DNA of 64,000 bases from Lachnospiraceae bacterium (GCA_022510685.1 JAFLTA010000001.1:50761-114760); one strand, 5' to 3'; shown: positions 53,146 through 63,430, numbered from the stretch's first letter. Numbers and translations are program-made. Notes: generated by a model from the sequence alone, not told the origin.

Positions 53146-54954
53146 TTATTTTGTCGGGCGTGCAATCAGCACAATGCTGTCACCGGTTGCATATCCATAA
53201 TGAACTACCTTATTGTATCGACTGCTTGCAGAGACATCCATAGCTTCTCCCACATACATTTCCACATGGGTAATGTTTTTATATCTTCCGTTCCTCCATC
53301 CGGAAAAGAATATCAAATCGCCGGGAAGCATTTTCTTATATGAAACACTCTTTTTTGCAACTACTTTATGATGCTGTACACACCACTTTCCAATATTTGC
53401 CGCAACCGGAGACCATCCTTTCTTGGAACCAAAATATACACCATATTTCCGATATACTCTGGAAACCAGAGAGCTGCAATCATATTTTCCTTTTGACATT
53501 CTCTGCGCCTGACTATATCTGGTTTTTGTCTTGGAAATGGCAATGGCTTTTTTTGACGCCTTATATCCCTTTTTACTTGCCACTTCCGTCCATATCTTTA
53601 AAGTACGTCCGTCTGCCTTTACTGTAATTGTCCCATGACCTACTTTTTTTCCTTTCAGCTTTCCTGTTTTAGAAATGGTAACAACTGACTTCTTGCTGCT
53701 GCTATAGGAAACCTTACTTCCGGTGACAAGACCGGATATTTTTAATGTTTTACTCATCCCCTTATAGAGAACAATGCTAAATTTCTTGTATTGCGGGTCG
53801 CTGACTTTTACAGTAACCGTAAACTCACGTCCGTCAACAGTCATATATAGCTTGGCAGAACCTTTATATTCCGCATAAATTTTACCAATCCCTATAAAGT
53901 AAGCAGCTCCTGTCTGTGACTTATCCCAATCTACAATACTGCCCTCAATGGTTCCCGTTATGGTAATCGACTTCTTACATCCCGATGCCAAAATCACTTT
54001 ATTGGTACTTATTTTCGGATCTGTGACAAACACCGGTACGGTAATCGAAATGGTCTCTCCATTATAAGCCGTAATTTCCAGAGTAAGAACCGTCTCACCT
54101 ACAGCCAGTGCCTTTAGACCTTCATTTGTCCATTTTGCTATTTTTTCATCCTTTATCGACCATTCCGCATGCTCTTTTCCGCCGCTAATCGACTGAAAAT
54201 CAACAATGTTGATATCATAGCCTTTACTGTCTTTTGCCCGTACAATACGTTCACTACCAAGAGAAGGCTTTTTTATTGTAATTTCTGCCAAAGTAAATTC
54301 TTCCCCAAAAGAATTCTCAGCCACCACTGTTGCCGGTGAAAAACCAATTACCTGCAATGTTCCGTCCTGGAAAAAACGAATGCTTTCCGAATCACTGGAC
54401 ACAACATACTGCAAGTCAGAAATATAATCCTCAATAGGAATGAACAGTGTTTGCCCATATGACAACTCCAACTTCTCTGCCGGAATGATGATTATTGTAA
54501 TAGTTTCTATAATATCATGTTTCTCGTCTGTATTTCCGTCTTCTTCTGGAGCCTGTGTAGCTTCCGGGTCTTGTACCTCCTCCGGAGCCTGTGTAACTTC
54601 TGGCTCTTGCGTAGTCTCTGGTTCTTGTGTAGCTTCTGGAACATAAATCACATCCACAAGGACAGTTCCTTCTTCCTTTGCATGCAAAATACTTTTATCA
54701 GAAAGTGCTGCTTTATCCTCTTTCTCATCCTGTAATTTGTATTCTACCAAATCCCGATACTCTTCCTCTACGCAGAGCGACAGATCAAATTTATCTCCTT
54801 TATATACATTTTGTTTCTCTGTTTTGAGAAGTTTGTCCTGCGCTGTTACATCCCGGTAAAATCCAAAAAGAATTCCGGTAAAAAGAACCGCCAGCAATAT
54901 TGCATATCCTTGTTTTTTTCTTTGTGTTTTCTTTTCGTATTTCACTTTCTTCAT
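53146..54954 (-). CDS. Secreted or anchored NlpC/P60 peptidase with Ig-like and hexapeptide repeats
   Basis: The protein has 602 residues. A basic start and hydrophobic segment (about 18-33) form a signal or anchor. Residues 106-139 are six tandem hexapeptides of the PExTQx type, probably a linker. About 150-480 hold several bacterial Ig-like (BIG2-type) units (for example SKTLKISGLVTGSKVSYSSS). The C-terminal NlpC/P60 domain has the catalytic Cys493 in YDCSSLVSRVYRKYG and His563 in ITHVEMYVG, with LPGDLIFFSG between; the third active-site residue is not clear. It should cleave peptidoglycan stem peptides outside the cell. The gene precedes a perfect terminator and follows engB by 39 bp. Confidence 0.92.
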   Translation of the reverse strand: MKKVKYEKKTQRKKQGYAILLAVLFTGILFGFYRDVTAQDKLLKTEKQNVYKGDKFDLSLCVEEEYRDLVEYKLQDEKEDKAALSDKSILHAKEEGTVLVDVIYVPEATQEPETTQEPEVTQAPEEVQDPEATQAPEEDGNTDEKHDIIETITIIIIPAEKLELSYGQTLFIPIEDYISDLQYVVSSDSESIRFFQDGTLQVIGFSPATVVAENSFGEEFTLAEITIKKPSLGSERIVRAKDSKGYDINIVDFQSISGGKEHAEWSIKDEKIAKWTNEGLKALAVGETVLTLEITAYNGETISITVPVFVTDPKISTNKVILASGCKKSITITGTIEGSIVDWDKSQTGAAYFIGIGKIYAEYKGSAKLYMTVDGREFTVTVKVSDPQYKKFSIVLYKGMSKTLKISGLVTGSKVSYSSSKKSVVTISKTGKLKGKKVGHGTITVKADGRTLKIWTEVASKKGYKASKKAIAISKTKTRYSQAQRMSKGKYDCSSLVSRVYRKYGVYFGSKKGWSPVAANIGKWCVQHHKVVAKKSVSYKKMLPGDLIFFSGWRNGRYKNITHVEMYVGEAMDVSASSRYNKVVHYGYATGDSIVLIARPTK

Positions 54955-54993
54955 CCTTTCCTATTAAGTTGATTCATTTTCCATACCTCAACC

Positions 54994-55599
54994 TTATTTA
55001 CGTTCCTCTTCAAATCCCTCGTACATCATATCAATATATTCCCATATCTCCTCTCTGCCGCTTTTATCCAATGCAGAAAAAGGGATGACAGGAGTTCCTT
55101 CTACAACCTGAAGCGCATCCTTGATCTGCTGCAATTGTTTCTTACGTTGGGAGCGCTTTATCTTGTCTGATTTTGTAGCAATCACCACCGGATTAAACCC
55201 ATAATTGACACACCATTCATACATCTGGATGTCATTTTGGTTTGGCTTGTGTCTGATATCTACCAACAAAAAAATCAGTCGGAGGACTTTTGAGCGTTCC
55301 AGATACCGGTCAATCATTTTCCCCCATTTTTTCACAGTTTCCTGTGATACTTTCGCATATCCATACCCCGGCAGATCCACAAAATATAGCTGCTCATTGA
55401 TATTATAAAAATTAATGGTTTGTGTCTTACCGGGTTGTCCGGAAGTCCGTGCATAAGACTTTCGGTTCATCAGTGCGTTGATAAGAGAAGATTTTCCTAC
55501 ATTGGAACGACCTGCAAAGGCAATCTCCACCTTATCGTTATCCGGTAATGTGCTGGTGATTCCGCACACTGTTTCCAAATTTACACTCGTTACTTTCAT
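54994..55599 (-). CDS. engB: Ribosome biogenesis GTPase EngB (YsxC)
   Basis: The 201-residue GTPase acts in 50S subunit assembly. The G motifs are GRSNVGKSSLINAL (G1), TSGQPGKTQTINFY (G2), VDLPGYGYA (G3), TKSDKIK (G4) and PFSALDKSG (G5). The start at 55599 (MKVTSVNLE) was preferred because GTGGAG lies about 6-9 nt upstream and it gives the normal length; the frame can be extended to 55641, overlapping lon by 8 bp. It sits downstream of lon in the tig-clpP-clpX-lon-engB order typical of Firmicutes. Confidence 0.95.
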   Translation of the reverse strand: MKVTSVNLETVCGITSTLPDNDKVEIAFAGRSNVGKSSLINALMNRKSYARTSGQPGKTQTINFYNINEQLYFVDLPGYGYAKVSQETVKKWGKMIDRYLERSKVLRLIFLLVDIRHKPNQNDIQMYEWCVNYGFNPVVIATKSDKIKRSQRKKQLQQIKDALQVVEGTPVIPFSALDKSGREEIWEYIDMMYEGFEEERK

Positions 55600-55633
55600 T
55601 TCCATCTCCACGTTGGCGTTTTCGGCTGAAGCC

Positions 55634-57937
55634 TCACACAAAAACTTCCTTCCAAATTTCCTGAACCTGTGTCACTGTAGTTACTGTAAGCCCTTCCAGA
55701 ATCTCTTCATCCATCTCCTCCAGATCTTTTCTATTTTCATCCGGAATGAATACTTGACGGATTCCTGCCACTTTTGCGGCTAACAGTTTTTCTTTTAGTC
55801 CGCCTATGGGAAGCACCCGTCCCCTTAGACTCAATTCCCCTGTCATCGCCACATCTGAGCGTGTTTTCTTTTTCGTAACTGCAGAGTACAATGCCGTAGC
55901 CAGGGTAACGCCTGCTGAAGGACCGTCTTTGGGCACGGCACCCTCCGGCACATGAATATGGATGTCATGCTCAGAGAAAAATTTTTCCTCCAGGCAATCC
56001 ATTGTCTGACTTTTTACATAGGTTAGGGCAATTTTTGCAGATTCCTGCATAACTTCTCCTAACTTTCCCGTAAGCTCCAGTGCGCCAGCCCCCTTAGAAA
56101 TAGTCACTTCAATCTCCAAGGTATCTCCACCGGCACTTGTCCAGGCAAGACCTCTGACAATACCAACCTGTGGTTTTTTGTTTGCCATCTGTACACGGTG
56201 CAATTCCTTCCCTAAATAGGATTTTATATTGCGCTCGGAAATACGCACCCTCTCTGCTCTGCCTCCCGCAATTTCAAAAGCCGCCTTTCGACAAAGCGTC
56301 GCCAGCTTCTTTTCCAGACCGCGCACACCTGCTTCCCGCGTATATCGGACAATCGTTGTGCGAATCGCCCTGTCTGTTATAGTAATTTGATTTTTTGTCA
56401 AACCATTGGCACTTTTTTGTTTTTCCCATAAATGTTCCTTGGCTATGTGGAACTTCTCGTTTTCCGTATAGCCGGAAAGTTCAATGATTTCCATTCGATC
56501 TTTCAAAGGAGTGGGAATTGTTTCCAGTGTATTTGCCGTACACAAAAACATTACCTTAGACAAATCCACGGGAAGATCCATATAATGATCGGAAAAATGC
56601 TTATTCTGCTCCGGATCCAGCACCTCCAACAATGCCGATGAGGGATCCCCCTTATAATCACTTCCCAGCTTATCCACTTCATCTAACAGCATTACGGGAT
56701 TGTTCACCCCTCCGTTTATCATGCCCGCCACAATACGTCCCGGCATAGCGCCGACATAAGTCCGTCTGTGCCCCCGGATTTCCGCTTCGTCACGCACACC
56801 CCCGAGGCAGATGCGCACATACTTCCTGTTCTGTGCTCTGGCAACGGATTTTGCAATGGAGGTCTTTCCTGTTCCCGGTGGTCCCACCAGACAGATGATG
56901 GGACTGGCAGCATCCGGCTTTAAAGCTTTCACGGAAAGACATTCCAATATCCGTTCCTTTACCTTGACCAGTCCATAGTGGTCGGCATCCAAAATCTCCT
57001 CTGCAACCGTGACATCCAATCTCTCCTTCGATGCTTTTTTCCACGGAAATTTGAGCAGGGTCGTTATATATTCCCGAATCACCGCACTTTCTGAAGATGT
57101 TGAACTGATCTTGCGAAACCTTGCCAGCTCTCCGGCAATTTTTTTCTTTACTTTTTTGGGTGCCTTTAATTTTTCCAGCTGTTTCCGGAACCGATCTGCC
57201 TCCGATACAGCATCCTCCTCACCCAATTCTTTATGAATCGCCTTAATCTGCTCCCGCAGATAATATTCCTTTTGATTCTCATCTACTTGCTCTTTAACAC
57301 GACGGGCAAGTTCCTCCTGCAACTGTAAAATGGCAATCTCCCGACGAAGAAGAATATTTAGCGCCTCATAGCGGTTAAATATATTTTCCTCCTCTAATAT
57401 TTGTTGTTTTAATTGATAGTGTACCGGTATATCCGCACAAATCTGGTCAATTAAAATCACAAAATCGGTTTGTGCCATTGCTTCTTCTAATAAGCGTTCT
57501 GAAATTTTTCCCAGCAAATCAGCATACATTCGGAATAACTCTTTTAATTCCCGCACCATGGCAATTACTTCCAGTGTATAGGATGCATCTCCACTCTCCT
57601 CCCGCTCTGAAAGGTCCGCATAAAAACTTTCTTCTTCCTCCCAGAATGTTGTAAGCTCCATGCGCTTTTTTCCCACAATAACAGCTCTTGCCATTTTATC
57701 CGGGGTATTGATTATCTGGCGTACTTCCACCAGTGTTCCGACAGTATACAAATCTTTTTGCTCCGGCAGACCTGTCTCTACCTTTCTCTGGGTCACCGCA
57801 AAGAGCATTTTATCTCCGTGCATTGCCCTGTTGATGGCATTAATCGTCTGTTTTCTGCCAATCTCCAAATATACGGTACTTTCCGGAAATACCACCACAT
57901 CCCGCAAAGCAATCACGGGAATTTTTTTCATGCTCAT
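55634..57937 (-). CDS. lon: ATP-dependent Lon protease
   Basis: The 767-residue LonA has the substrate-binding LAN domain at about 5-205, coiled linker, AAA+ module with Walker A GPPGTGKT at 352-359 and Walker B MLLDEVDKLG, and the C-terminal protease domain with the catalytic dyad Ser674 (DGPSAG) and Lys717 (GGLKEK). It degrades misfolded and regulatory proteins. The start follows GAGGTGAGAATCA. A large hairpin separates it from clpX. Length and motifs are normal. Confidence 0.97.
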   Translation of the reverse strand: MSMKKIPVIALRDVVVFPESTVYLEIGRKQTINAINRAMHGDKMLFAVTQRKVETGLPEQKDLYTVGTLVEVRQIINTPDKMARAVIVGKKRMELTTFWEEEESFYADLSEREESGDASYTLEVIAMVRELKELFRMYADLLGKISERLLEEAMAQTDFVILIDQICADIPVHYQLKQQILEEENIFNRYEALNILLRREIAILQLQEELARRVKEQVDENQKEYYLREQIKAIHKELGEEDAVSEADRFRKQLEKLKAPKKVKKKIAGELARFRKISSTSSESAVIREYITTLLKFPWKKASKERLDVTVAEEILDADHYGLVKVKERILECLSVKALKPDAASPIICLVGPPGTGKTSIAKSVARAQNRKYVRICLGGVRDEAEIRGHRRTYVGAMPGRIVAGMINGGVNNPVMLLDEVDKLGSDYKGDPSSALLEVLDPEQNKHFSDHYMDLPVDLSKVMFLCTANTLETIPTPLKDRMEIIELSGYTENEKFHIAKEHLWEKQKSANGLTKNQITITDRAIRTTIVRYTREAGVRGLEKKLATLCRKAAFEIAGGRAERVRISERNIKSYLGKELHRVQMANKKPQVGIVRGLAWTSAGGDTLEIEVTISKGAGALELTGKLGEVMQESAKIALTYVKSQTMDCLEEKFFSEHDIHIHVPEGAVPKDGPSAGVTLATALYSAVTKKKTRSDVAMTGELSLRGRVLPIGGLKEKLLAAKVAGIRQVFIPDENRKDLEEMDEEILEGLTVTTVTQVQEIWKEVFV

Positions 57938-57962
57938 TGATTCTCACCTCTAATACCCAACA

Positions 57963-57997
57963 GGAAAGAGGAGGTGTTTCTAACGCCCCCTCTTTCC
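57963..57997 (-). terminator. Large hairpin between clpX and lon
   Basis: GGAAAGAGG (57963-57971) pairs with CCTCTTTCC (57989-57997), and the pairing continues inward to a stem of about 16 bp with one mismatch and a 3-nt loop. Only a short T-tract (TTTCCTGTT) follows, so it may attenuate or be a processing site rather than fully terminate. Confidence 0.6.
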
Positions 57998-58009
57998 ACT
58001 ATACTCTTT

Positions 58010-59296
58010 TTACGCACTCTCTCCGTCTCTTTTGCTGCCGGCAATATGCTTCACCTCATTCTGACCGGTGATCAGTCTTGGTTCCTCTTCACCCAAAACC
58101 GCTTTTTCCGTGATAATACATTCTTGAATCGTATCATCGGACGGTACTTCATACATAACATTCTGCATGACGTTTTCCATAATGGCACGTAACCCTCTGG
58201 CACCGGTTTTACGGTCCGAAGATTTCTTTGCCACCGCTGCAATGGCATCCTTATCAAAGGAAAGTTTTACGCCATCTAACTCAAACAGCTTCTGATACTG
58301 TTTTGTTATGGCATTCTTTGGCTCTATCAGAATCTTTCGCAGTGCTTCCTCATCCAACAGATCCAATGCCACCGTCACCGGCAAACGTCCTACTATCTCA
58401 GGAATCAGGCCGAATTTCACAAAGTCCTCCGGCAATACCTGACGGAATAAATCGCCGATGGACTCATCCTTTTTATCTGATATTTCCGCATTAAAACCAA
58501 TGGATTTCTGTCCGGTACGGCTCTCAATAATTTTCTCTAAACCATCAAAGGCTCCTCCGCAGATAAACAGGATATTCGTAGTATCTAGTTGATAAAAATC
58601 CTGTTGAGGATGTTTTCTCCCCCCCTGTGGCGGAACACTGGCAACCGTTCCCTCTAAAATCTTTAAAAGTGCCTGCTGAACTCCTTCACCGGATACATCT
58701 CTGGTAATGGATACATTTTCCCCTTTGCGGGTAATTTTATCAATCTCATCGATATAGATGATTCCATGCTCTGCACGCTGCATATCATAATCTGCCGCCT
58801 GAATGATCTTCAGCAAAATATTCTCTACATCCTCACCCACATAACCTGCTTCTGTCAACGTAGTGGCATCTGCAATAGCAAATGGTACATTTAAAATCTT
58901 TGCCAGAGTCTGAGCGAGAAATGTCTTGCCGGAACCGGTTGGTCCCACCATGATAATATTACTTTTCTGCAATTCCACATCTATATTTTTCTGAGACAGT
59001 ACTCTCTTGTAATGGTTGTACACAGCCACGGCAAGTGCCTTTTTGGCATCGTCCTGACCAACCACATAGTCATCCAAAAATTCTTTTATTTCTTTGGGCT
59101 TTAGTAAATTGATATCGAAATCATTATCATTTTGGGAATCAATTCCCTGTGCCATTTCATCTTCCATAATCTCTGTACAGAGTTCCACACACTGGTCACA
59201 GATATACACTCCCGGTCCTGCAATCAAACGGTTTACCTGGTCCTGCGTCTTCCCGCAGAAAGAACACTTTAATATCTCATCTTTTTTTCCGGACAT
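58010..59296 (-). CDS. clpX: ATP-dependent Clp protease ATP-binding subunit ClpX
   Basis: The 428-residue AAA+ unfoldase starts with a zinc-binding domain: Cys11, Cys14, Cys33 and Cys36. The AAA+ core has Walker A GPTGSGKT and the pore and sensor sequences of ClpX ([45 protein letters not shown]). It presents substrates to ClpP. The start at 59296 follows GGAGGTAGCC. The gap to clpP is 49 bp with a small GTTTAC/GTAAAC hairpin and no terminator. Confidence 0.97.
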   Translation of the reverse strand: MSGKKDEILKCSFCGKTQDQVNRLIAGPGVYICDQCVELCTEIMEDEMAQGIDSQNDNDFDINLLKPKEIKEFLDDYVVGQDDAKKALAVAVYNHYKRVLSQKNIDVELQKSNIIMVGPTGSGKTFLAQTLAKILNVPFAIADATTLTEAGYVGEDVENILLKIIQAADYDMQRAEHGIIYIDEIDKITRKGENVSITRDVSGEGVQQALLKILEGTVASVPPQGGRKHPQQDFYQLDTTNILFICGGAFDGLEKIIESRTGQKSIGFNAEISDKKDESIGDLFRQVLPEDFVKFGLIPEIVGRLPVTVALDLLDEEALRKILIEPKNAITKQYQKLFELDGVKLSFDKDAIAAVAKKSSDRKTGARGLRAIMENVMQNVMYEVPSDDTIQECIITEKAVLGEEEPRLITGQNEVKHIAGSKRDGESA

Positions 59297-59345
59297 GGCT
59301 ACCTCCACAAAATTTATTCACCCTATGTTTACTACCTTTTGTAAA

Positions 59346-59933
59346 CTATTTACGATTTGTAACAATCTCATCAATCAAACCGTACTCTTTCGCTTCCTGC
59401 GCACTCATATAGTTATCACGCTCTGTATCTTCCTGAATCACTTCCAGAGGTTTTCCTGTATTTTCAGCCAAAATTTCATTCAAACGGCTTCTCGTCTTCA
59501 GAATATGTTCTGCCACAATACGGATTTCTGTTTCCTGTCCTCTGGCACCGCCGGAAGGCTGATGAATCATAATTTCGGCATTGGGCAGTGCCAATCTCTT
59601 TCCCTTAGTACCACCGGCGAGAAGAAATGCTCCCATACTTGCTGCCATACCCATACAGATTGTAGACACATCACACTTCACATAATTCATAGTATCATAT
59701 ATTGCAAATCCCGCACTGACAGAACCACCCGGACTATTAATATAGAGACTGATATCCTTACCAGGGTCCTGAGACTCCAGAAATAAAAGCTGGGATACTA
59801 CAAGACTTGCAATATCATCATTTACTTCATTGGATAAAATAATGATACGATCCTGTAACAGTCTGGAATAAATGTCATAAGAACGCTCACCGCTACTTGT
59901 TTTTTCAATGACATAAGGAATACTATAACTCAT
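59346..59933 (-). CDS. clpP: ATP-dependent Clp protease proteolytic subunit ClpP
   Basis: The 195-residue serine protease forms a tetradecameric barrel with ClpX. Catalytic residues are Ser99 (GMAASMGAF), His124 (MIHQPSGG) and Asp173. The start at 59933 ([12 protein letters not shown]) follows TGGAGGTTAAA; a longer frame to 59969 was not chosen. It is upstream of clpX and downstream of tig, with a terminator-like hairpin between tig and clpP. Confidence 0.97.
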   Translation of the reverse strand: MSYSIPYVIEKTSSGERSYDIYSRLLQDRIIILSNEVNDDIASLVVSQLLFLESQDPGKDISLYINSPGGSVSAGFAIYDTMNYVKCDVSTICMGMAASMGAFLLAGGTKGKRLALPNAEIMIHQPSGGARGQETEIRIVAEHILKTRSRLNEILAENTGKPLEVIQEDTERDNYMSAQEAKEYGLIDEIVTNRK

Positions 59934-60023
59934 TTTAACCTCCATTCCGCCGCCCTCAATACGGCACACTGGTAATATACAATCGAATTTTCTCTAAACA
60001 CAATATTTTTCTATAGAGGAAAA

Positions 60024-60070
60024 ACGCCAACCTGTCAGGCAGTATCACTACTGCCCGTTACGGAAGGCGT
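60024..60070 (-). terminator. Terminator-like hairpin after tig
   Basis: ACGCC (60024-60028) and GGCGT (60066-60070) close a long stem with an internal GGCAGTA/TACTGCC hairpin (60038-60044, 60049-60055), followed on the minus strand by TTTTCC. It lies just after the tig stop and may reduce read-through to clpP. Confidence 0.75.
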
Positions 60071-60082
60071 CCACTTTTTGAA

Positions 60083-61369
60083 TTATTTCTCTACTGCGGA
60101 CTCGACAACAAACTCCACTGCCTTTTGCACTGCCAAATCCATACCAATCTGTTTCTTTTCGTCGTCGCCGATTAAGTCTTTTAACTTGTCAACTTCCATC
60201 TGGTACATAGCTGCCATATTCTCCATCTCTTTGTCAATTTCCTCTTCGGATGCCTGAATATTCTCAGCTGCTGCCACTGCCTCTAATACCAGACGACTCT
60301 GAATACGTTTCAACGCCTGTGGCTCCAACTCCTCCATCATTTTCTGCGGAGTCAGTCCGGAAAACTGCATATACTGCTCCAGAGACAGACCCTGTGCCTG
60401 AATACGCTGTGCAAATTCCTGCGTCATCTGACGTGTCTGTGAATCAATCATCTGCTTCGGAATATCCATCGTTGCATCGTCGATGATCTTTCCGATGATT
60501 TCATCCTCCTGCTCGCGTTTGATATCCTGTTCCTTGCTTTCTAACAGTTTTTTCTCTACGTCAGCCTTATACTCCTCTAACGTATCAAAGTCGGAAACAT
60601 CCTGTGCAAACTCATCATCCAGCTCCGGAAGTTCTTTCTTGCGGATTTCCTTAATCTTTACCTTAAACAATGCCGGCTTGCCCTGCAGGGACGCTTCATG
60701 ATACTGTTCCGGGAATGTCACATTGACATCCACATCGTCACCGATATTCTTTCCCACCAACTGATCTTCAAAGTTATCGATGAATGAATGGGAACCCAGC
60801 TCTAACGTGTAATTCTCAGCATAACCACCCTCGAACTGCTCACCATCTACATAACCGTCAAAGTCAATGACAACGGTATCTCCGTCTTCTGTTGCACGGT
60901 CATCTATGGTAATCATACGGGAGTTAGACTCTCTTGCCCTGTCAATCTCTGCATTGATTTCATCCTCTGTTACTTCAACCGTTTTCTTTTCTACCTCAAT
61001 GCCCTTATAAGCTCCCAGAGTCACTTCCGGCTTAATTGCCACGGTCGCAGTGAAAATAAACTCTTTCCCTTTTTCCATCTGCTCTACGTCAATCTCAGGT
61101 TGCGCTACGATTTCCAAACCACTCTCTTTGGCAGCATCCTCATATGCCTCCGGAATAACTTCATTGGCAGCATCCTCATAGAAAACTGCGGAGCCGTACA
61201 TTTTCTCAATCATTGCCCGTGGTGCTTTTCCTTTACGGAAACCCGGCAGGGCAATCTTTCCTTTATTCTTTTGATAAGCTGTATCAATAGCAGCCGTAAA
61301 CTTATCCGCTTCCACTGTTATTGTAAGCTTTGCCATGCTTTTTTCTAATTTTTCTACCTGTACACTCAT
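60083..61369 (-). CDS. tig: Trigger factor (ribosome-associated chaperone)
   Basis: The 428-residue protein has an N-terminal ribosome-binding domain with the signature GFRKGKAPRAMIEKMYG, a central PPIase domain at about 150-240 (RATEDGDTVVIDFDGYVDGEQFEGG, VTFPEQYHEASLQGKPALFKVKI) and a C-terminal helical arm. It guards nascent chains and catalyses prolyl isomerisation. The start follows AAGGAGG at about 12 nt. It opens the tig-clpP-clpX-lon-engB cluster, with its own promoter just upstream. Confidence 0.97.
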   Translation of the reverse strand: MSVQVEKLEKSMAKLTITVEADKFTAAIDTAYQKNKGKIALPGFRKGKAPRAMIEKMYGSAVFYEDAANEVIPEAYEDAAKESGLEIVAQPEIDVEQMEKGKEFIFTATVAIKPEVTLGAYKGIEVEKKTVEVTEDEINAEIDRARESNSRMITIDDRATEDGDTVVIDFDGYVDGEQFEGGYAENYTLELGSHSFIDNFEDQLVGKNIGDDVDVNVTFPEQYHEASLQGKPALFKVKIKEIRKKELPELDDEFAQDVSDFDTLEEYKADVEKKLLESKEQDIKREQEDEIIGKIIDDATMDIPKQMIDSQTRQMTQEFAQRIQAQGLSLEQYMQFSGLTPQKMMEELEPQALKRIQSRLVLEAVAAAENIQASEEEIDKEMENMAAMYQMEVDKLKDLIGDDEKKQIGMDLAVQKAVEFVVESAVEK

Positions 61370-61410
61370 TTTACTCTAGTTTCCTCCTTATAAAAATCTC
61401 ACATTTGTAT

Positions 61411-61440
61411 ACTATAGCACGAACTTTTACCGAAAATCAA
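61411..61440 (-). promoter_or_regulatory. Promoter of tig
   Basis: TTGATT (61435-61440), an 18-bp spacer and TATAGT (61411-61416) with an extended TGC on the minus strand lie 42-71 bp before the tig start, in the 89-bp gap to glmM. Confidence 0.65.
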
Positions 61441-61458
61441 GGGTTTTACAAAAATTTA

Positions 61459-62802
61459 TCACTCTACGACATGCCCTTTTTTGTTCAGCACCTCAATCAA
61501 CCTGTCAACATACTGCTCACAAAGCTCTTCCGTCTCTGCTTCCACCATGACGCGAATCACCGGTTCTGTGCCACTTTCACGAAGTAAAATACGACCTTCC
61601 TGTCCCAACTCATCTTCTACTTTTTTCAACTCAGATACAACATCTTCGTCCTGCCTTGCCGCAGGCTTATCCTCCACACGGACATTTTTTAACACCTGTG
61701 GATAGATTTTCAATCCCTTGCGCAACTCGGAAAGCTTCTCTTTCTTTTCCAACATGACTTCCATCAGCATCAATGCCGTGAGGACTCCATCCCCTGTTAC
61801 AGCATACTTGCTGAAGATAATATGTCCGGACTGCTCTCCACCTAAAGAATGTCCAAACTCCATCATATTTGCATTGACAAACTTATCTCCCACTGCTGTC
61901 TTCTCATAAGAAATCCCCACTTTATCAAATGCTTTATATAATCCCATGTTGGACATGATGGTGGTGACAACCGTATTGTTATTCAGTTCTCCTTTTTCCT
62001 TCAGATAACAGCCGCAAAGATACAAAATAGCATCACCGTCTATCACATTCCCCTGATCATCCACGGCGAGACAGCGGTCTGCGTCACCGTCAAATGCAAA
62101 GCCAACATCCAAATTATTTGCTTTCACATACTCCTGCAGATTCTCAATATGGGTAGAGCCGCAGTTTTCATTAATATTTGTTCCGTCCGGATTCATACCG
62201 ATTGCATATGTCTTGGCACCCAATGCATCAAAAACTCCTTTTGCCACGGAATAGGAGGAGCCGTTTGCACAGTCCAGTCCCACACGCACATTTTTGAAAG
62301 AACGGGTTGCTAACGACATAAGGTAGCCTATATAGCGGTGTCTGCCAATGGCATAATCCACCGTGCAGCCGATATTTTCTCTCGTGGCAAATGGCAAATT
62401 ATCTTTTTCATTATCTATGTATGTTTCTATTTTTTCCTCTACTTCCGCTTCCATTTTATGACCGTTACCGTTAATCACCTTTAATCCGTTATCATAGTAA
62501 GGGTTGTGACTGGCAGAAATCATAATCCCACAGTCAAACTGTTCTGTTCTCACCACATAAGACACGCTGGGAGTGGGTGTCACATGAAGCAAATATACAT
62601 CTGCGCCGCTGGCAGTCAAACCTGAACAAAGCGCATCCTCAAACATATAACTGGAACGTCTGGTATCTTTACCAATCACCACTTTCGCTTTGTGTTCCTG
62701 TCCGTAATACCATCCCAAAAAACGCCCTACTTTATATGCGTGAACTACATTCAAATCAACATTCGCCTCACCGCGAAATCCATCTGTTCCAAAATATTTC
62801 AC
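61459..62802 (-). CDS. glmM: Phosphoglucosamine mutase GlmM
   Basis: The 447-residue enzyme converts glucosamine-6-phosphate to glucosamine-1-phosphate for UDP-GlcNAc synthesis. The catalytic phosphoserine lies in GIMISASHNPYYDNG, the metal-binding loop is FDGDADRC, sugar binding is GGEQSGH, and the phosphate-binding RESGTEPVIRVMVE is near the end. The start is GTG (62802) behind GGAGGAGCAGT. In many Firmicutes glmM follows cdaA-cdaR; here it is separate, more than 60 kb away on the same strand. Confidence 0.96.
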   Translation of the reverse strand: MKYFGTDGFRGEANVDLNVVHAYKVGRFLGWYYGQEHKAKVVIGKDTRRSSYMFEDALCSGLTASGADVYLLHVTPTPSVSYVVRTEQFDCGIMISASHNPYYDNGLKVINGNGHKMEAEVEEKIETYIDNEKDNLPFATRENIGCTVDYAIGRHRYIGYLMSLATRSFKNVRVGLDCANGSSYSVAKGVFDALGAKTYAIGMNPDGTNINENCGSTHIENLQEYVKANNLDVGFAFDGDADRCLAVDDQGNVIDGDAILYLCGCYLKEKGELNNNTVVTTIMSNMGLYKAFDKVGISYEKTAVGDKFVNANMMEFGHSLGGEQSGHIIFSKYAVTGDGVLTALMLMEVMLEKKEKLSELRKGLKIYPQVLKNVRVEDKPAARQDEDVVSELKKVEDELGQEGRILLRESGTEPVIRVMVEAETEELCEQYVDRLIEVLNKKGHVVE

Positions 62803-62872
62803 ACTGCTCCTCCATTCTCCAACATCGGGATAAACCTTTTTCTTCTCTATCTACTATATACACAACGTTATG

Positions 62873-62901
62873 ATTTTAGCATATGTAGTATGCGAAATCA
62901 A
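62873..62901 (-). promoter_or_regulatory. Promoter of glmM
   Basis: TTGATT (62896-62901), a 17-bp spacer and TAAAAT (62873-62878) with an extended TGC on the minus strand, 71 bp upstream of the GTG start. The rest of the 62803-63040 divergent gap shows a GCCAT/ATGGC mini-dyad (62961-62977) on the XRE side. Confidence 0.6.
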
Positions 62902-63040
62902 TCATTGATTTGCTCATTCAAGCAACCATACCATAATGAATATGGAAAAATGTAATAAATGCCATTTTTATTATGGCGATTCTTTTCTATAAAACTGCTA
63001 TGATGTTATAAGTGGTATTTTTTGCAAGTAAGGAGTACAT

Positions 63041-63430
63041 ATGAAAAACTATACAGAAAGATTTGATATTTACAGCGAAACAAATTGTATGTTCAGATGG
63101 GATAAAAATTCGTTTGGACTTCGTTTGGCAACGCTACGGGAAGAATACGGCTCCAGTGCCCGAAAAATGAGTCTGGATTTAGGACAGAATAAAAATTATA
63201 TTAACTCTATAGAAAGCGGAAAAAATTTTCCCACCATGGAGGGCTTTCTCAATATATGTGATTATCTTCACATGGAGCCCCATCATTTTTTTCATCACGG
63301 ACAGGGACAGAATCATTATTTTTCTTATTTTGAAGATATCTTAAACGGCTTAAACGATACACAAATCAATCTGCTATATCAGCTTGCAGTCAATCTTGCA
63401 TCAACAAGCGACAGCAAAAAACTGCTGTAA
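63041..63430 (+). CDS. XRE family helix-turn-helix transcriptional regulator
   Basis: This 129-residue protein is the first plus-strand gene. A Cro/C1-type HTH fills about residues 25-85 (RLATLREEYGSSARKMSLDLGQNKNYINSIESGKNFPTMEGFLNICDYL, in which the QNKNYINSIESGK recognition region is clear). A short C-terminal part rich in His and aromatic residues (HHFFHHGQGQNHYF) follows. The targets are unknown. The start follows AAGGAG at good spacing. A mini-dyad lies about 65 bp upstream, and the next gene is a Ppx/GppA phosphatase 157 bp downstream. It may regulate its own region; that is inference. Confidence 0.9.
   Translation: MKNYTERFDIYSETNCMFRWDKNSFGLRLATLREEYGSSARKMSLDLGQNKNYINSIESGKNFPTMEGFLNICDYLHMEPHHFFHHGQGQNHYFSYFEDILNGLNDTQINLLYQLAVNLASTSDSKKLL

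Noticed and set aside
54538-54639. A short-spaced repeat array resembling CRISPR.
   Set aside because: The units are in-frame 18-bp codon repeats (PExTQx) inside the NlpC/P60 gene with no spacers.
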